The notes beneath the pieces are model-generated. The model saw only the letters and a program-made list of their open reading frames with translations. It did no database searches and had not been told where the DNA came from. 64,000 nt of DNA, taken from the NCBI RefSeq assembly GCF_014158035.1, contig NZ_JACFXW010000001.1, positions 3,016,001-3,080,000 on the forward strand, given 5' to 3'. A program made the translations under genes and the position numbers. This DNA comes from Rhizobium sp. G21 (GTDB lineage Bacteria > Pseudomonadota > Alphaproteobacteria > Rhizobiales > Rhizobiaceae). Each line of letters begins with the position of its first letter. The stretch's first letter is position 1. This document shows, piece by piece, positions 1-8,740 of this stretch.

Positions 1-1
1 G

Positions 2-154
2 CGGATGATCGATCTGCTGACCGCCGAGCACGGCTACAGCGCCGTCGACGCCTATATGCTCTGCTCCGTCTGCGGCGATCTGCGCATCAGCGAAATCGTC
101 GACATGCCCAACTGGGTCGTGTCCTTCTACTTCCCGAGGATCGTGCTCGCGTGA
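2..154 (+). CDS. Acetamidase/formamidase family protein, C-terminal fragment
   Basis: Only the last ~50 codons are present, cut by the window edge. The tail (…AYMLCSVCGDLRISEIV…, then FYFPRIVL) matches the C-terminus of acetamidase/formamidase (FmdA/AmdA family) proteins, where an 'S.V.DLRI' segment precedes the terminal 'v.lP' stretch. The family hydrolyses short amides to ammonia and the acid in the cytosol. Its TGA overlaps the GTG start of the next gene (GTGA), so the two are translationally coupled. This suggests that the ABC transporter imports an amide or peptide-like substrate (inference). The family call rests on a short tail. Confidence 0.6.
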   Translation, partial: RMIDLLTAEHGYSAVDAYMLCSVCGDLRISEIVDMPNWVVSFYFPRIVLA

Positions 155-1842
155 CGCCAATGACTTCGCCCGCCCCCGTTCTTTCCGTCCGCAATCTCAC
201 GGTCGACGCCCGCACGCCCGAAGGCCTGAAGCGCATTCTCGACGATGTCAGCTTCGACCTTCAGCCGGGCGAAACGCTGTGTCTGGCGGGCGAATCCGGG
301 TCGGGCAAGTCGGTGACTTCTCTCGCCATCATGGGGCTATTGCCCAAGGCGTCGCTCAAAGTCGCCTCGGGCCAGATCCTGCTGTCGGGCCGCGATCTGC
401 TCGGCCTCTCCCACCGCGCGCTCCGGCAAGTGCGCGGCGGCGAGGCGGCGATGATCTTCCAGGAGCCGATGACGTCGCTCAACCCGGTGATGACTATCGG
501 CGCCCAGCTCGAAGAGGCGATCCGCGAGCATCAGAAAGACGCCGCCGAAAGCGCTTCCTCAATCGCCCGCTCCATGCTGGAAGCGGTGCATATGACCAAG
601 CCCGCCGAGCGGCTCGCGCAATATCCGCATGAACTCTCGGGCGGCATGCGTCAGCGCGTGATGATCGCCATGGCGCTGTCCTGCCGCCCCAAACTGCTGA
701 TCGCCGACGAGCCGACCACGGCGCTCGACGTGACCGTGCAGGCGCAGATCCTCACGTTGATGCGCGAGCTCCGGCGCGAATTCAACACCTCGATCCTGAT
801 GATCACCCATGACATGGGCGTGGTGGCCGAAATGGCCGATCGCGTCGCCATCATGCAACGCGGCCGGATCGTCGAGCAGGGCGATGCGCTCGACATCTTC
901 GACCGCCCGCGCGAAAACTATACGCAGGAATTGCTGGCCGCCGTGCCCCGTCTCGGCGCCCATGCCGGCACGGATGCGCCGCCGCGCGTCACCGACGTCG
1001 CTCTGCCGCCCAAAGCGGCTGCGCCCGTGCTCGAAGTCCGCGATCTCTCGATCACCTATGATGCAAAGGCGGGCTGGTTCGGCAAGGGCAAGGCCAATGC
1101 GCCGACGGTGGACAAGATCAGTTTCTCGATCGAGCCCGGTCAGACGCTCGGGCTGGTCGGCGAAAGCGGTTCGGGCAAATCCACGACCGGCAAGGCGGTG
1201 CTCGGCCTCATCCCCTTTACCGGCAGCGTGAAGCTGGCCGGCGAGGAGATCTCCGGCCTGTCGCCTGCGGCGCTCCGGCCGCTGCGCCGCGCCGCGCAGA
1301 TGATCTTCCAGGACCCCTACGCCTCGCTCGATCCGCGCATGAGCGTCGGGGCCGCGATCGCCGAACCTCTTGTGATCCACGACATCGGCGACGCTAGCGA
1401 ACGCCGCGACCGGGTCGCGGCGCTTTTGAAGCGCGTCGGCCTGACGCCGGACGCCGCCAGCCGCTATCCGCATGAATTTTCCGGCGGCCAGCGCCAGCGT
1501 ATCTGCATCGCCCGCGCGCTCGCGCTCAAGCCGAAACTCATCGTCGCGGACGAAAGCGTCGCCGCGCTCGATGTCTCCGTCCGCGCCCGTGTGCTCGATC
1601 TCATGCTGGAGCTCCAGGAGCAGATGGGGCTCGCCTATCTGTTCATCTCACACGACATGGCGGTGATCGAAAAGATGTCGCACCACGTCGCGGTGATGCG
1701 CGGCGGCAAGATCGTCGAAATGGGCGCGCGCCGCGCGGTGTTCGAGAATCCGCGCGACGACTATACCCGCGGCCTTATGGCGGCCGTGCCGATCCCGGAT
1801 CCGAAGCTGTATCGCAGCGCGCCGGCGGCAAAAGTCGGCTGA
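151..1842 (+). CDS. ABC transporter ATP-binding protein, two fused ATPase domains (Dpp/Opp/YejF type)
   Basis: This 563-residue protein carries two complete ABC ATPase domains, as in YejF/GsiA and DppD-DppF fusions of peptide/nickel (PepT) importers. Domain 1 has Walker A GESGSGKS (about residues 48-55), signature LSGGMRQR and Walker [13 protein letters not shown]. Domain 2 repeats [16 protein letters not shown] and [12 protein letters not shown]. Each is followed by the short oligopeptide-type C-terminal extension ([24 protein letters not shown]). It would energise membrane permeases encoded upstream, outside the window. The GTG start at 151 overlaps the stop of the amidase gene; an internal ATG at 160 is an alternative. 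The substrate is unknown, and an amide, peptide or related compound is inferred from the neighbour. Confidence 0.9.
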   Translation: MTPMTSPAPVLSVRNLTVDARTPEGLKRILDDVSFDLQPGETLCLAGESGSGKSVTSLAIMGLLPKASLKVASGQILLSGRDLLGLSHRALRQVRGGEAAMIFQEPMTSLNPVMTIGAQLEEAIREHQKDAAESASSIARSMLEAVHMTKPAERLAQYPHELSGGMRQRVMIAMALSCRPKLLIADEPTTALDVTVQAQILTLMRELRREFNTSILMITHDMGVVAEMADRVAIMQRGRIVEQGDALDIFDRPRENYTQELLAAVPRLGAHAGTDAPPRVTDVALPPKAAAPVLEVRDLSITYDAKAGWFGKGKANAPTVDKISFSIEPGQTLGLVGESGSGKSTTGKAVLGLIPFTGSVKLAGEEISGLSPAALRPLRRAAQMIFQDPYASLDPRMSVGAAIAEPLVIHDIGDASERRDRVAALLKRVGLTPDAASRYPHEFSGGQRQRICIARALALKPKLIVADESVAALDVSVRARVLDLMLELQEQMGLAYLFISHDMAVIEKMSHHVAVMRGGKIVEMGARRAVFENPRDDYTRGLMAAVPIPDPKLYRSAPAAKVG

Positions 1843-2274
1843 TGCGCAGCGAGATCGGCGGGAGAGGGCTGCTGCCGGTCTCGTTCATGTCCGGGAGCCC
1901 TGGCCGAGCCGGTCAGGACAGCTTCCGACGGCGTGGCCGGATGATCCTCTTCTCGAAGGTCGCCATTCCGCAAGCCGCCGCGTCATAGAACCGGACGGCC
2001 GCCGTTTTTCGTCCGGCAATGGTGACCATGGCAGAGCTGGATGGGTCTCACGATATGATCCGGCCGCACGGGGTCGCCGGCTCGGGAAAGTTGGCATGGA
2101 GGAGCCCTGAAACGGCGCCGGTTCCCGGCAATCCGCTTCCTGCTCGGCCGGAAGGAAGGACCAGAGCTCATGCGCGCTTTCTATCCTCTCGTGGGGGGAC
2201 TGCCCGACTATCGCGTCGTCGCACGCAGAGCCGCGTGCAGCAGGACAACCAAACGGGCAAGGCGGACACCGTCT
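1843..2274. other. Intergenic stretch without a supported gene
   Basis: About 430 bases lie between the ABC ATPase and the AraC regulator. Short open frames exist on both strands, but none has a ribosome-binding site plus protein-like composition, and they overlap each other. I see no RNA gene or clear hairpin here. Confidence 0.5.
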
Positions 2275-2826
2275 TCAGGCGATCCACCCGTTGCGCCGCC
2301 AGGCGGCCGGGGTCTGGCCCGTGACGCGCCGAAAGACGCGGCAGAGATGCGATTGGTCGGCGAAGCCGCAATCGAGCGCAATTTCGCATAGGGGCGTGTC
2401 GGTGGTCAGCATCAACTGCTTGGCATGATCGATGCGCCGCCGGCAGATATAGTCGTGCGGAGATGTTCCGAAGCTGGCGCGAAAGGCGGCGGAGAAATAG
2501 CTGGTGCTCAGGCGCGTGATCTGGGCCAGGTCGTCGATATTGATGCGTCCTGTAAGCTCTTCGTCGATGTGCCGCCTGACTCGACTGACCTGCCAGGGAG
2601 CCAACCCGCCGCGCATCGAGCGCGCTGGGTTTGCGGGCAAGTCAGGGCTGGCGACGAGCGCGGACGCTTTCCGGATAAGGTCGATCGCGGTGTCGTCGTT
2701 CTGCTCCACGAGGGACATCACATGCGCGAGCAGGCGGGTGAGATGGTTGTGTTGCGAGGCCGGCGAAGCGGCGCCGCCCGGCGCGCGGTGAAGGCTGTCG
2801 TCGATCTGAAACTGAAGTGCTGACAT
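2275..2826 (-). CDS. AraC family transcriptional regulator
   Basis: The C-terminal ~100 residues form the double helix-turn-helix of AraC/XylS proteins: 'INIDDLAQITRLSTSYFSAAF' (first HTH), the linker 'FGTSPHDYICRRRIDHAKQLM', then 'LCEIALDCGFADQSHLCRVFRR' and 'GQTPAAWRR'. The N-terminal ~75 residues show no cupin sensor domain, so this is a short regulator (183 residues from the chosen start). I prefer the ATG at 2826 because GGGGATC lies just upstream; the ATG at 2838 lacks one. It is transcribed away from the FixJ-like regulators at 3009. The target is unknown. Confidence 0.85.
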   Translation of the reverse strand: MSALQFQIDDSLHRAPGGAASPASQHNHLTRLLAHVMSLVEQNDDTAIDLIRKASALVASPDLPANPARSMRGGLAPWQVSRVRRHIDEELTGRINIDDLAQITRLSTSYFSAAFRASFGTSPHDYICRRRIDHAKQLMLTTDTPLCEIALDCGFADQSHLCRVFRRVTGQTPAAWRRNGWIA

Positions 2827-3008
2827 AACGATCCCCATTCGCTTTGATGTATGGGACGATCTTCGTGCGAACAGCGCTTCAAGAAAATTGTACGGGAATT
2901 GATCGGCGTCAGACTGCAGTGCTAGCTTCGCATACCTGTGTATAGTTGCGGCGGCCTCGGCGCCGGTTTTAAACAGGCTAAATACTCATTAGCCGTGGAA
3001 GGCGAAGG

Positions 3009-3644
3009 ATGTCCGTGAGCCCCCTCGTTCTGGTCGTCGATGACGAGCAGCTCGTCCGCAGTTCCGTCGATAGCCTGCTGCGCTCGGTCGGCTACCGGGT
3101 GAAGTGCTATGCCGCCCCGCTTGACCTCTGCCGCGATGTGCAAAGCCTGGAAGACGCCGATTGCCTGATCCTCGACGTTCGCCTTCCCTTCACCAGCGGC
3201 CTCGATTTCCAGCAGAAACTTTCGGAGATGGGCGTCGAAATCCCGATCGTCTTCGTAACCGGCCATGGCGACATCCCGATGTCGGTCAGGGCGATGAAGG
3301 CCGGGGCCGCAGACTTCCTGCCGAAACCCTTCAGGGATCAGGACATGCTCGACGCCGTCGCCGCCGCCTGCCTGACTCGGGCTGCGGCCAAGGGCGAGGC
3401 CAAGCTCGAGGCGGAACTGAAGGAGCGATTTTTCTCGCTCACCCCGCGGGAGCGCCAGATCATGGAAATGGCGACAAGCGGCCTGATGAACAAGCAGATT
3501 GCCGGTGAGCTCGATCTGAGCGAGATCACCGTCAAGATCCATCGCGGCAAGATCATGCGCAAGATGATGGCCAAAACCTTCGCCGATCTGGTGAAAATGT
3601 CGGAGGCCATCGCGCGAAACCAGAGTGCGCCCGCAGGGCGATAA
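3009..3644 (+). CDS. FixJ/TtrR-type response regulator with LuxR DNA-binding domain
   Basis: This 211-residue protein has an N-terminal receiver domain (acidic pair VVDDEQ at 10-15, phospho-acceptor Asp in LILDVRLP near 56, switch Thr in FVTGHGD, Lys in PKPF). A C-terminal LuxR/GerE helix-turn-helix follows (LTPRERQIMEMATSGLMNKQIA; LSEITVKIHRGKIM). The 'FVTGHGDIPMSVRAMKAGA' segment is typical of the FixJ subgroup, which works with HELxQP-type sensor kinases. A GGAAGG sequence precedes the ATG. No kinase is adjacent; the nearest is the large hybrid at 8741-13802. It probably acts as a transcription activator. Confidence 0.9.
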   Translation: MSVSPLVLVVDDEQLVRSSVDSLLRSVGYRVKCYAAPLDLCRDVQSLEDADCLILDVRLPFTSGLDFQQKLSEMGVEIPIVFVTGHGDIPMSVRAMKAGAADFLPKPFRDQDMLDAVAAACLTRAAAKGEAKLEAELKERFFSLTPRERQIMEMATSGLMNKQIAGELDLSEITVKIHRGKIMRKMMAKTFADLVKMSEAIARNQSAPAGR

Positions 3645-3731
3645 ACTCAGGTATAATCGATAAAGTTATAAAACCGTTATATCAAGGCATGCGAGGTAAA
3701 CCCGGTTTCGGCCGGAGATTGGCAGATCAAG

Positions 3732-4106
3732 GTGCATGCTTCCAGGCTGATTTCAGTGATCGACGACGAGGTCGAAGTGCTTCGCGCAACAAGCAGCCTC
3801 CTGCGATCCTGCGGCTTCGACGTCGCGACCTTCTCTTCCGCCGAGGATTTCCTCCATTCGACGAGCAATGGTCGCTCAGCCTGTCTGATTTCGGATGTGC
3901 AAATGCCGGGAATGACCGGCGTCGAGCTTTTCGTAGCCTTGCGCGAACGCCATGACCCCGTGCCGGTCATCTTCATTACGGCCTTTGCCGAAGGCCCCGT
4001 CCGTCAGCAGATCGAGGCGCCCGTCTGCGTGCTTCAAAAACCTTATCAGGCGGAAGCTCTGATCGCCTGCATCGAAAAAGCGATCAGCATTCAATCCGAG
4101 ACCTGA
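3732..4106 (+). CDS. Single-domain response regulator (FixJ-like receiver)
   Basis: This 124-residue receiver domain without an output domain has acidic DDE near residue 11, phospho-acceptor Asp in ISDVQMPGMTG, Thr in FITAFAE and Lys in LQKPY. It follows the FixJ-like regulator by ~90 bases in the same direction. Such stand-alone receivers often act as phosphate sinks or kinase modulators in FixJ-type circuits, so it may tune the neighbouring regulator (inference). The chosen start is the GTG at 3732. A GC-rich hairpin lies downstream between it and the convergent hydrolase gene. Confidence 0.85.
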   Translation: MHASRLISVIDDEVEVLRATSSLLRSCGFDVATFSSAEDFLHSTSNGRSACLISDVQMPGMTGVELFVALRERHDPVPVIFITAFAEGPVRQQIEAPVCVLQKPYQAEALIACIEKAISIQSET

Positions 4107-4193
4107 GGACGTGCGGGCGCGTCCCGACGCGGTTGCGCCATCCGTCGCGACGGAAAGCCCCGCTACGGAGCACCCGGGGCGCAGACAAGCAAA

Positions 4194-4218
4194 GGCCGCC
4201 GCGGGTGAGGCGGCGGCC
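4194..4218. terminator. GC-rich hairpin between convergent genes
   Basis: A perfect 9-bp inverted repeat (GGCCGCCGC / GCGGCGGCC) with a 7-base loop sits in the 129-bp gap between the convergent receiver gene and the hydrolase gene. It is flanked by AAA on the left and a short T-run on the right. It probably serves as a bidirectional terminator. Confidence 0.6.
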
Positions 4219-4235
4219 CGTTTGAAGGATCGATC

Positions 4236-5213
4236 TCAGCTCTTGACGAAGGCCAGAAGGTCCGGATTGATGACGTCGGCATTGACGGTCAGCATGCCGT
4301 GCGAGAAGCCCTTATAGACCTTGAGCGTGCCGTTCTTGAGCAACTTGACCGAGATCTCGGCGGAAGCTGCGATCGGAACGATCTGGTCGTCGTCGCCATG
4401 CATCACCAGCGTCGGCACGGAGATGTTCTTGAGGTCTTCTGTCTGGTCGGTTTCCGAGAAGGCCTTGATGCCGTCGTAATGGGCCTTGGCGCCGCCCATC
4501 ATGCCCTGGCGCCACCAATTCTGGATCACGCCTTCATGCACGGTCGCGCCGTCGCGATTGAAGCCGTAGAACGGGCCTGCCGGCACGTCGCGGAAGAACT
4601 GCGCCCGGTTGGCGGCAAGGGCGGCGCGGAAACCGTCGAATACTTCGATCGGCAAGCCGCCCGGATAGGCTTCGGTCTTCACCATGATCGGCGGGATGGC
4701 GGCGACCAGGACGGCTTTCGCGACACGGCCCTGAGGTTCGCCGAAGTTGGCGACATAGCGGGCCACTTCGCCGCCGCCGGTGGAATGGCCGATGTGAACA
4801 GCGTTGCGCAGGTCGAGCTTTTCGAAAACGGCCGAGGCGTCGGCGGCGTAGTGGTCGAGATCGTGACCCTCGCTCACCTGCTGCGACCGGCCATGGCCAC
4901 GGCGGTCATGGGCGACGACGCGGTAGCCGTTCAGAAGGAAGAACAGCATCTGCGCATCCCAGTCGTCGGACGAAAGAGGCCAGCCGTGATGGAAGACGAT
5001 CGGCTGCGCATCCTTCGGACCCCAGTCCTTGTAGAAGATGTCGACGCCGTCCTTGGTGGTGACGAAGTTCTCGGTCATTGATATCGTTCCTTCCTGTTGA
5101 AGTGCGTTGAGGGTTTCCGAGGCAAAGACCGGGAGCGTCGTTGCCAGCGAAAGGGTGGCGCCCGCGAGCAGTGCCTGCCGCCGAGACATGAGGAATTCGT
5201 ATTTCTGATCCAT
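4236..5213 (-). CDS. Exported alpha/beta hydrolase, non-haem chloroperoxidase-like
   Basis: The 325-residue protein starts with a Tat-like signal (SRRQALLAG, then a hydrophobic stretch to ~residue 32). After it comes a complete alpha/beta hydrolase of the cofactor-free chloroperoxidase/esterase group, whose usual N-terminus 'TTKDGVDIFYKDWG' is visible near residue 52. The catalytic Ser is in GHSTGGGE, the acid is probably in MHGDDDQIVP, and the His is in GFSHGML. 'HHGWPLSSDDWD' and 'DRRGHGRS' are family signatures. AGGAACC precedes the start ATG. The product is likely periplasmic; its true substrate may be an ester or lactone rather than halide. Confidence 0.88.
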   Translation of the reverse strand: MDQKYEFLMSRRQALLAGATLSLATTLPVFASETLNALQQEGTISMTENFVTTKDGVDIFYKDWGPKDAQPIVFHHGWPLSSDDWDAQMLFFLLNGYRVVAHDRRGHGRSQQVSEGHDLDHYAADASAVFEKLDLRNAVHIGHSTGGGEVARYVANFGEPQGRVAKAVLVAAIPPIMVKTEAYPGGLPIEVFDGFRAALAANRAQFFRDVPAGPFYGFNRDGATVHEGVIQNWWRQGMMGGAKAHYDGIKAFSETDQTEDLKNISVPTLVMHGDDDQIVPIAASAEISVKLLKNGTLKVYKGFSHGMLTVNADVINPDLLAFVKS

Positions 5214-5423
5214 CGCTTGGTTCCTGCTGATTGGATGATCCGAGACTAAGGCTTGGCCGCCGCGCGCTCTTGTCGCCTCGGCCGGTTTTTTGGATGTTTG
5301 GCCGCTCGCCGTCGGGCGGCGAGAAGAAAGGCTGCGACCTGCCGAGATGCTCGGAGAAGGGATCGCTCGGGCCTTTGCGCGCCTGGCCCTGAGGCATCGC
5401 CCATCGCCGTCATCGTCTTCTTC

Positions 5424-7301
5424 CTACACAGCCCAGCACGAGCAGCCGAGCGCGCCGAAGAATCCCTTGAGGTCGCCGATGGGAAGGCTGGAGGTCCAGG
5501 CGCCCGCATGATCGTGGCCATGCACGCCGCAGTCCTTGGCGCAGCCGCAGGACGAGATCGCGTGGCGTCGCAGGGAGTTTCGTCCCGCCCCTTGCGGTTC
5601 ACCCCAGGCGGCATAGCCGCCGAAAGCTCTCACGGGCGACCAGTCGGGCATGGCGGGAGGAATTGGCGGCGCGTCGATCCCGCTGAAGTCCCCGGCGCCA
5701 TAGACGACCTTGCCGCCGACGATGGTGAGGTCGGAGGTCAGGAAGGAAATCTCGTCCTCGGAGCAGGAGAAATAGTCCTTGCTCGGTACGATCAGGTCGG
5801 CGAACTGTCCAGCCTCGATCCGACCCTTGCGCCCTTCTTCATTGCTGAACCACTGGACCTTTTCGGTCCACATGCGCAGCGCCGTCTCCCGGTCCAGGCA
5901 GTTCTGCCGCGGATAGAGGTTCATGCCGCCCACGGTCTTGCCTGTGATCATCCATGCGAGCGAGACCCAGGGGTTGTAGGAGGCGACGCGGGTCGCATCG
6001 GTGCCTGCAGACACATGCACGCCGCGATCCAGCATCTTGGCGATCGGCGGCGTTGCTTCGGCGGCGCCATGGCCGTATTGCTCGACGAAGTATTCGCCCT
6101 GATAGGCCATGCGGTGCTGCACGGCGATCCCGCCGCCGAGAGCCGCAACCCGATCAATCGAGCGATCGGAAATTGTTTCCGCATGGTCGAAGAACCAGTT
6201 GATGCCGTCGAGAGGCGTGTCGCGGTCGACCTTTTCGAAGACGTCGAGCGCCCGCGAGATGGTCTCGTCATAGGTCGCATGCATGCGCCACGGCCAGCGG
6301 TTCTGCGCAAGCACGCGCACCACCTCTTCGAGATCGTCTTCCATCTCCGGCGGCATGTCCGGGCGCGGCTGGCGGAAGTCTTCGAAATCGGCGGCGGAGA
6401 AGACCAGCATCTCGCCGGCCCCGTTGTGGCGGAAGTAGTCGTTGCCCTGCTTGTAGGTGACCGACGAGGTCCAACGGAGAAAGTCTTCCTTCTCCTCCTT
6501 GGGCTTTTGCGTGAACAGATTGTAGGCGAGCCTGACAGTCAGCAGACCCTCGTCCGCCAGCTTCTGGATGACGGCGTAGTCGTCCGGATAGTTCTGGAAC
6601 CCGCCGCCGGCGTCGATGACGGCGGTAACCCCGAGACGGTTGAGCTCACGCATGAAGTGGCGCGTCGAATTCACCTGATAGTCGAAGGGAAGCTTCGGCC
6701 CCTTGGCCAGCGTGGCGTAGAGAAGGCCGGCATTGGGTTTGGCGAGCAGCAGCCCGGTCGGATTGCCGGCGGCGTCTCGCGTGATCTCGCCGCCCGGGGG
6801 ATCTTTCGTCTCCTTGGTGTAGCCGACGGCGCGCAAGGCGGCGGCGTTGAGGAGGGCGCGGTCGTAGAGATGCAGCAGGAAGACGGGCGTGTCGGGCGCG
6901 ATCGCATTGATTTCGTCGATTGTCGGCAAGCGCTTCTCGACGAACTGATGCTCGGTGAAACCGCCGATCACCCGCACCCATTGGGGAGCCGGCGTCACCG
7001 CCACCTGGCGCCGCAGCATGTCCATCGCATCGGCAAGCGAGCGAATCCCGTCCCAGCGCAGTTCCATGTTGAAGTTGAGCCCGCCGCGAACGACATGGGT
7101 GTGATTGTCGTTGAGTCCAGGCAAAACGCGTTTGCCGCGCAAATCGACGGTCTTCGTCTGCGGCCCGGCATGTCTCATGATCTCGGCGTCGGCGCCAACG
7201 GCGAGAAACTTGCCGTCCTTGATCGCAATCGCCGTTGCCGACGGGTTGGAGCGGTCGAGCGTGGTCACGAGTCCGTGGTAGAGGATGAGGTCGGCATCCA
7301 T
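5424..7301 (-). CDS. Amidohydrolase family protein, YtcJ/NfdA type
   Basis: A metal-dependent amidohydrolase of ~625 residues (amidohydrolase_3; YtcJ and N-substituted formamide deformylase are relatives). Visible are the N-terminal strand 'ADLILYHGLVTTLD', metal-binding LPGLNDNHTHV near residue 75, a later His in 'MRMHATYD'-like context and 'SAGTDATR' with the catalytic Asp. The C-terminus carries a Cys/His-rich tail (SSCGCAKDCGVHGHDH … GALGCSCW) seen in a subset of this family. I chose the ATG at 7301, preceded by GAAAGGA, over an in-frame ATG at 7331. It likely forms a catabolic group with the XapX and isochorismatase-like genes; the substrate is unknown. Confidence 0.88.
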   Translation of the reverse strand: MDADLILYHGLVTTLDRSNPSATAIAIKDGKFLAVGADAEIMRHAGPQTKTVDLRGKRVLPGLNDNHTHVVRGGLNFNMELRWDGIRSLADAMDMLRRQVAVTPAPQWVRVIGGFTEHQFVEKRLPTIDEINAIAPDTPVFLLHLYDRALLNAAALRAVGYTKETKDPPGGEITRDAAGNPTGLLLAKPNAGLLYATLAKGPKLPFDYQVNSTRHFMRELNRLGVTAVIDAGGGFQNYPDDYAVIQKLADEGLLTVRLAYNLFTQKPKEEKEDFLRWTSSVTYKQGNDYFRHNGAGEMLVFSAADFEDFRQPRPDMPPEMEDDLEEVVRVLAQNRWPWRMHATYDETISRALDVFEKVDRDTPLDGINWFFDHAETISDRSIDRVAALGGGIAVQHRMAYQGEYFVEQYGHGAAEATPPIAKMLDRGVHVSAGTDATRVASYNPWVSLAWMITGKTVGGMNLYPRQNCLDRETALRMWTEKVQWFSNEEGRKGRIEAGQFADLIVPSKDYFSCSEDEISFLTSDLTIVGGKVVYGAGDFSGIDAPPIPPAMPDWSPVRAFGGYAAWGEPQGAGRNSLRRHAISSCGCAKDCGVHGHDHAGAWTSSLPIGDLKGFFGALGCSCWAV

Positions 7302-7350
7302 CACAATATTCCTTTCGACATGGGAGGGCATCGGGGCTCGAGCTGAAAGC

Positions 7351-7608
7351 TCAGCCCGCCCGGTCCTGCGGCCTGCGGGTCTCGCCGAGGTCCGTCGTGG
7401 TCCGTGCTTCGGGTTGCTTCGGGAGCAATGAGGTGATCGGTTGCCGGACGAGAGCGCCTCTGGCGAGCGGCACGATCTGTTCGCCGATCAGGATGCCGAG
7501 AAGGCCGACCAGCGCGATGACCGGCGGGGCAGGGGAGCGCACGTTGAGCACGCCGTAGATCACGCCGACGAGCAGGCCTGCTGCGAGTGAGATGAGGTAG
7601 AGTTTCAT
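7351..7608 (-). CDS. XapX domain-containing small membrane protein
   Basis: The first ~50 residues (MKLYLISLAAGLLVGVIYG, then VRSPAPPVIALVGLLG) match the XapX/DUF1427 family: two hydrophobic helices with the conserved 'RSPAPP' turn. Family members are typically 50-90 residues; this one is 85 with a polar tail. The start at 7608 is used because GGAAA precedes it and the family begins there. XapX genes commonly sit beside amidohydrolases and isochorismatase-like hydrolases, as here. The molecular role is unknown. Confidence 0.85.
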   Translation of the reverse strand: MKLYLISLAAGLLVGVIYGVLNVRSPAPPVIALVGLLGILIGEQIVPLARGALVRQPITSLLPKQPEARTTTDLGETRRPQDRAG

Positions 7609-7671
7609 CACCGTTTCCTTTCGGCGTAAGATCGACTGCATGTCGTGGAGTTGTCGGCGCATGGTCCACCT

Positions 7672-7705
7672 ACGCCTGGCGCGGGAGGGGAGCCGCGCCA
7701 GGCGT
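7672..7705. terminator. 13-bp perfect inverted repeat between genes
   Basis: Arms ACGCCTGGCGCGG and its exact complement are separated by an 8-base loop. It lies between the isochorismatase-like gene and the XapX gene, both on the minus strand. There is no T-run, so it may be a factor-assisted terminator or an RNA-stabilising hairpin. Confidence 0.55.
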
Positions 7706-7758
7706 GGTTGGTCGTTCCGGTTGGGAGGCGGGACGCGGAACGACAGGCGGTGACCGCG

Positions 7759-8415
7759 TCAGTGACCTTCGGCCGCGTTGAACATCGTCTTGGCGTAGGT
7801 CACGCCGAGGCCGTAGGCGCCGCCGAGTTTCTTCGCGATGCCGGTCGTCGCCTCATAGGTCTCCGCGCGCGCCCAGTCGCGCTGCAATTCGAGCAGATAC
7901 TGGAGCGAGGTCATCGGCTGGGCGCCGGCCTGCACCATGCGATCCATGGCGCGGTCATGCGCTTCCGCGCTCACGTCGCCGCAGGCGTCGGCGATGACAT
8001 AGACGTCGAAACCCTGGTCGAGCGCCGAAAGGGCGGGGCCGACGATGCACACGCTCGTCCAGAGGCCACAAAGCACGATCCGCTTCTTGGCGATGCGGTT
8101 GACATCGGCGATGACGGCCGCGTCTTCCCAGGTGTTCATAGACGTGCGGTCCAGCATCGGCCGACCGGGGAAAGCGCTCGTGATCTCGTCGAACATCGGG
8201 CCGGAGAAGCTCTTTTCGGCGACCGTGGTCAGGATGGTCGAGACGTCGAAGGTCTTGGCGGCATTGGCGACGAGCGCGGCATTGGTGCGCAGGTTGACGG
8301 CATCGATGCTCTTCGTGGCAAAGGCCATCTGGGACTGAAAGTCGATCATGATCAGCGTGTGATCGGCTGCGGTCAGGAGGCGGGCGCCGGGAGCGGCTTT
8401 GGCTTCAATGGTCAT
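7759..8415 (-). CDS. Isochorismatase-like cysteine hydrolase (YcaC type)
   Basis: This 218-residue protein of the isochorismatase superfamily, YcaC subgroup, has catalytic Asp in LIMIDFQSQMAF (near residue 25), Lys in the central sheet region and nucleophilic Cys in the LCGLWTSVCIVGPAL block. YcaC-like proteins hydrolyse amides or related C-N bonds and often accompany amidohydrolases. AGGACACG lies upstream of the ATG. It heads a minus-strand set with XapX and the amidohydrolase, although a hairpin intervenes. The substrate is not deducible. Confidence 0.87.
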   Translation of the reverse strand: MTIEAKAAPGARLLTAADHTLIMIDFQSQMAFATKSIDAVNLRTNAALVANAAKTFDVSTILTTVAEKSFSGPMFDEITSAFPGRPMLDRTSMNTWEDAAVIADVNRIAKKRIVLCGLWTSVCIVGPALSALDQGFDVYVIADACGDVSAEAHDRAMDRMVQAGAQPMTSLQYLLELQRDWARAETYEATTGIAKKLGGAYGLGVTYAKTMFNAAEGH

Positions 8416-8740
8416 TTTTCGTGTCCTCGGTGCTTGAGAGAAGCTTTGACGAGGAGAGAATGCCAGCGGAAGCCGAGCGTCTCTTGTCGGTTACTCGGCC
8501 GTTTTGGACGTTTCGTCGATCTTGGCGAGCGACCGGAGCCGCGAGGGTCGCTCGTTCGTTGAGAGCGATGTCGCGACGACGCCTCCGGGCCCTTCCGCGA
8601 GATCATGGCGGAGAACCAGATCTGACAAAAACTAACTGTTTCTGTTCGAAGTGCTGGCTGTTATTTGGGATGGTCGATAGACAGAATACGGGATCCAACT
8701 GCTCCTCTGACAAGAGGAGTTTTGATATTCGGAGATCGAG
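8416..8740. promoter_or_regulatory. Divergent intergenic region upstream of the large sensor kinase
   Basis: About 325 bases separate the minus-strand isochorismatase-like gene and the plus-strand kinase. The right half (8630-8735) is distinctly AT-richer than its surroundings, as expected for a promoter region. No gene, RNA or clear operator is recognised. Confidence 0.4.

Noticed and set aside
5253..7346. 697-codon plus-strand frame opposite the amidohydrolase
   Set aside because: The minus strand encodes the conserved amidohydrolase with a ribosome-binding site; this frame is a shadow.
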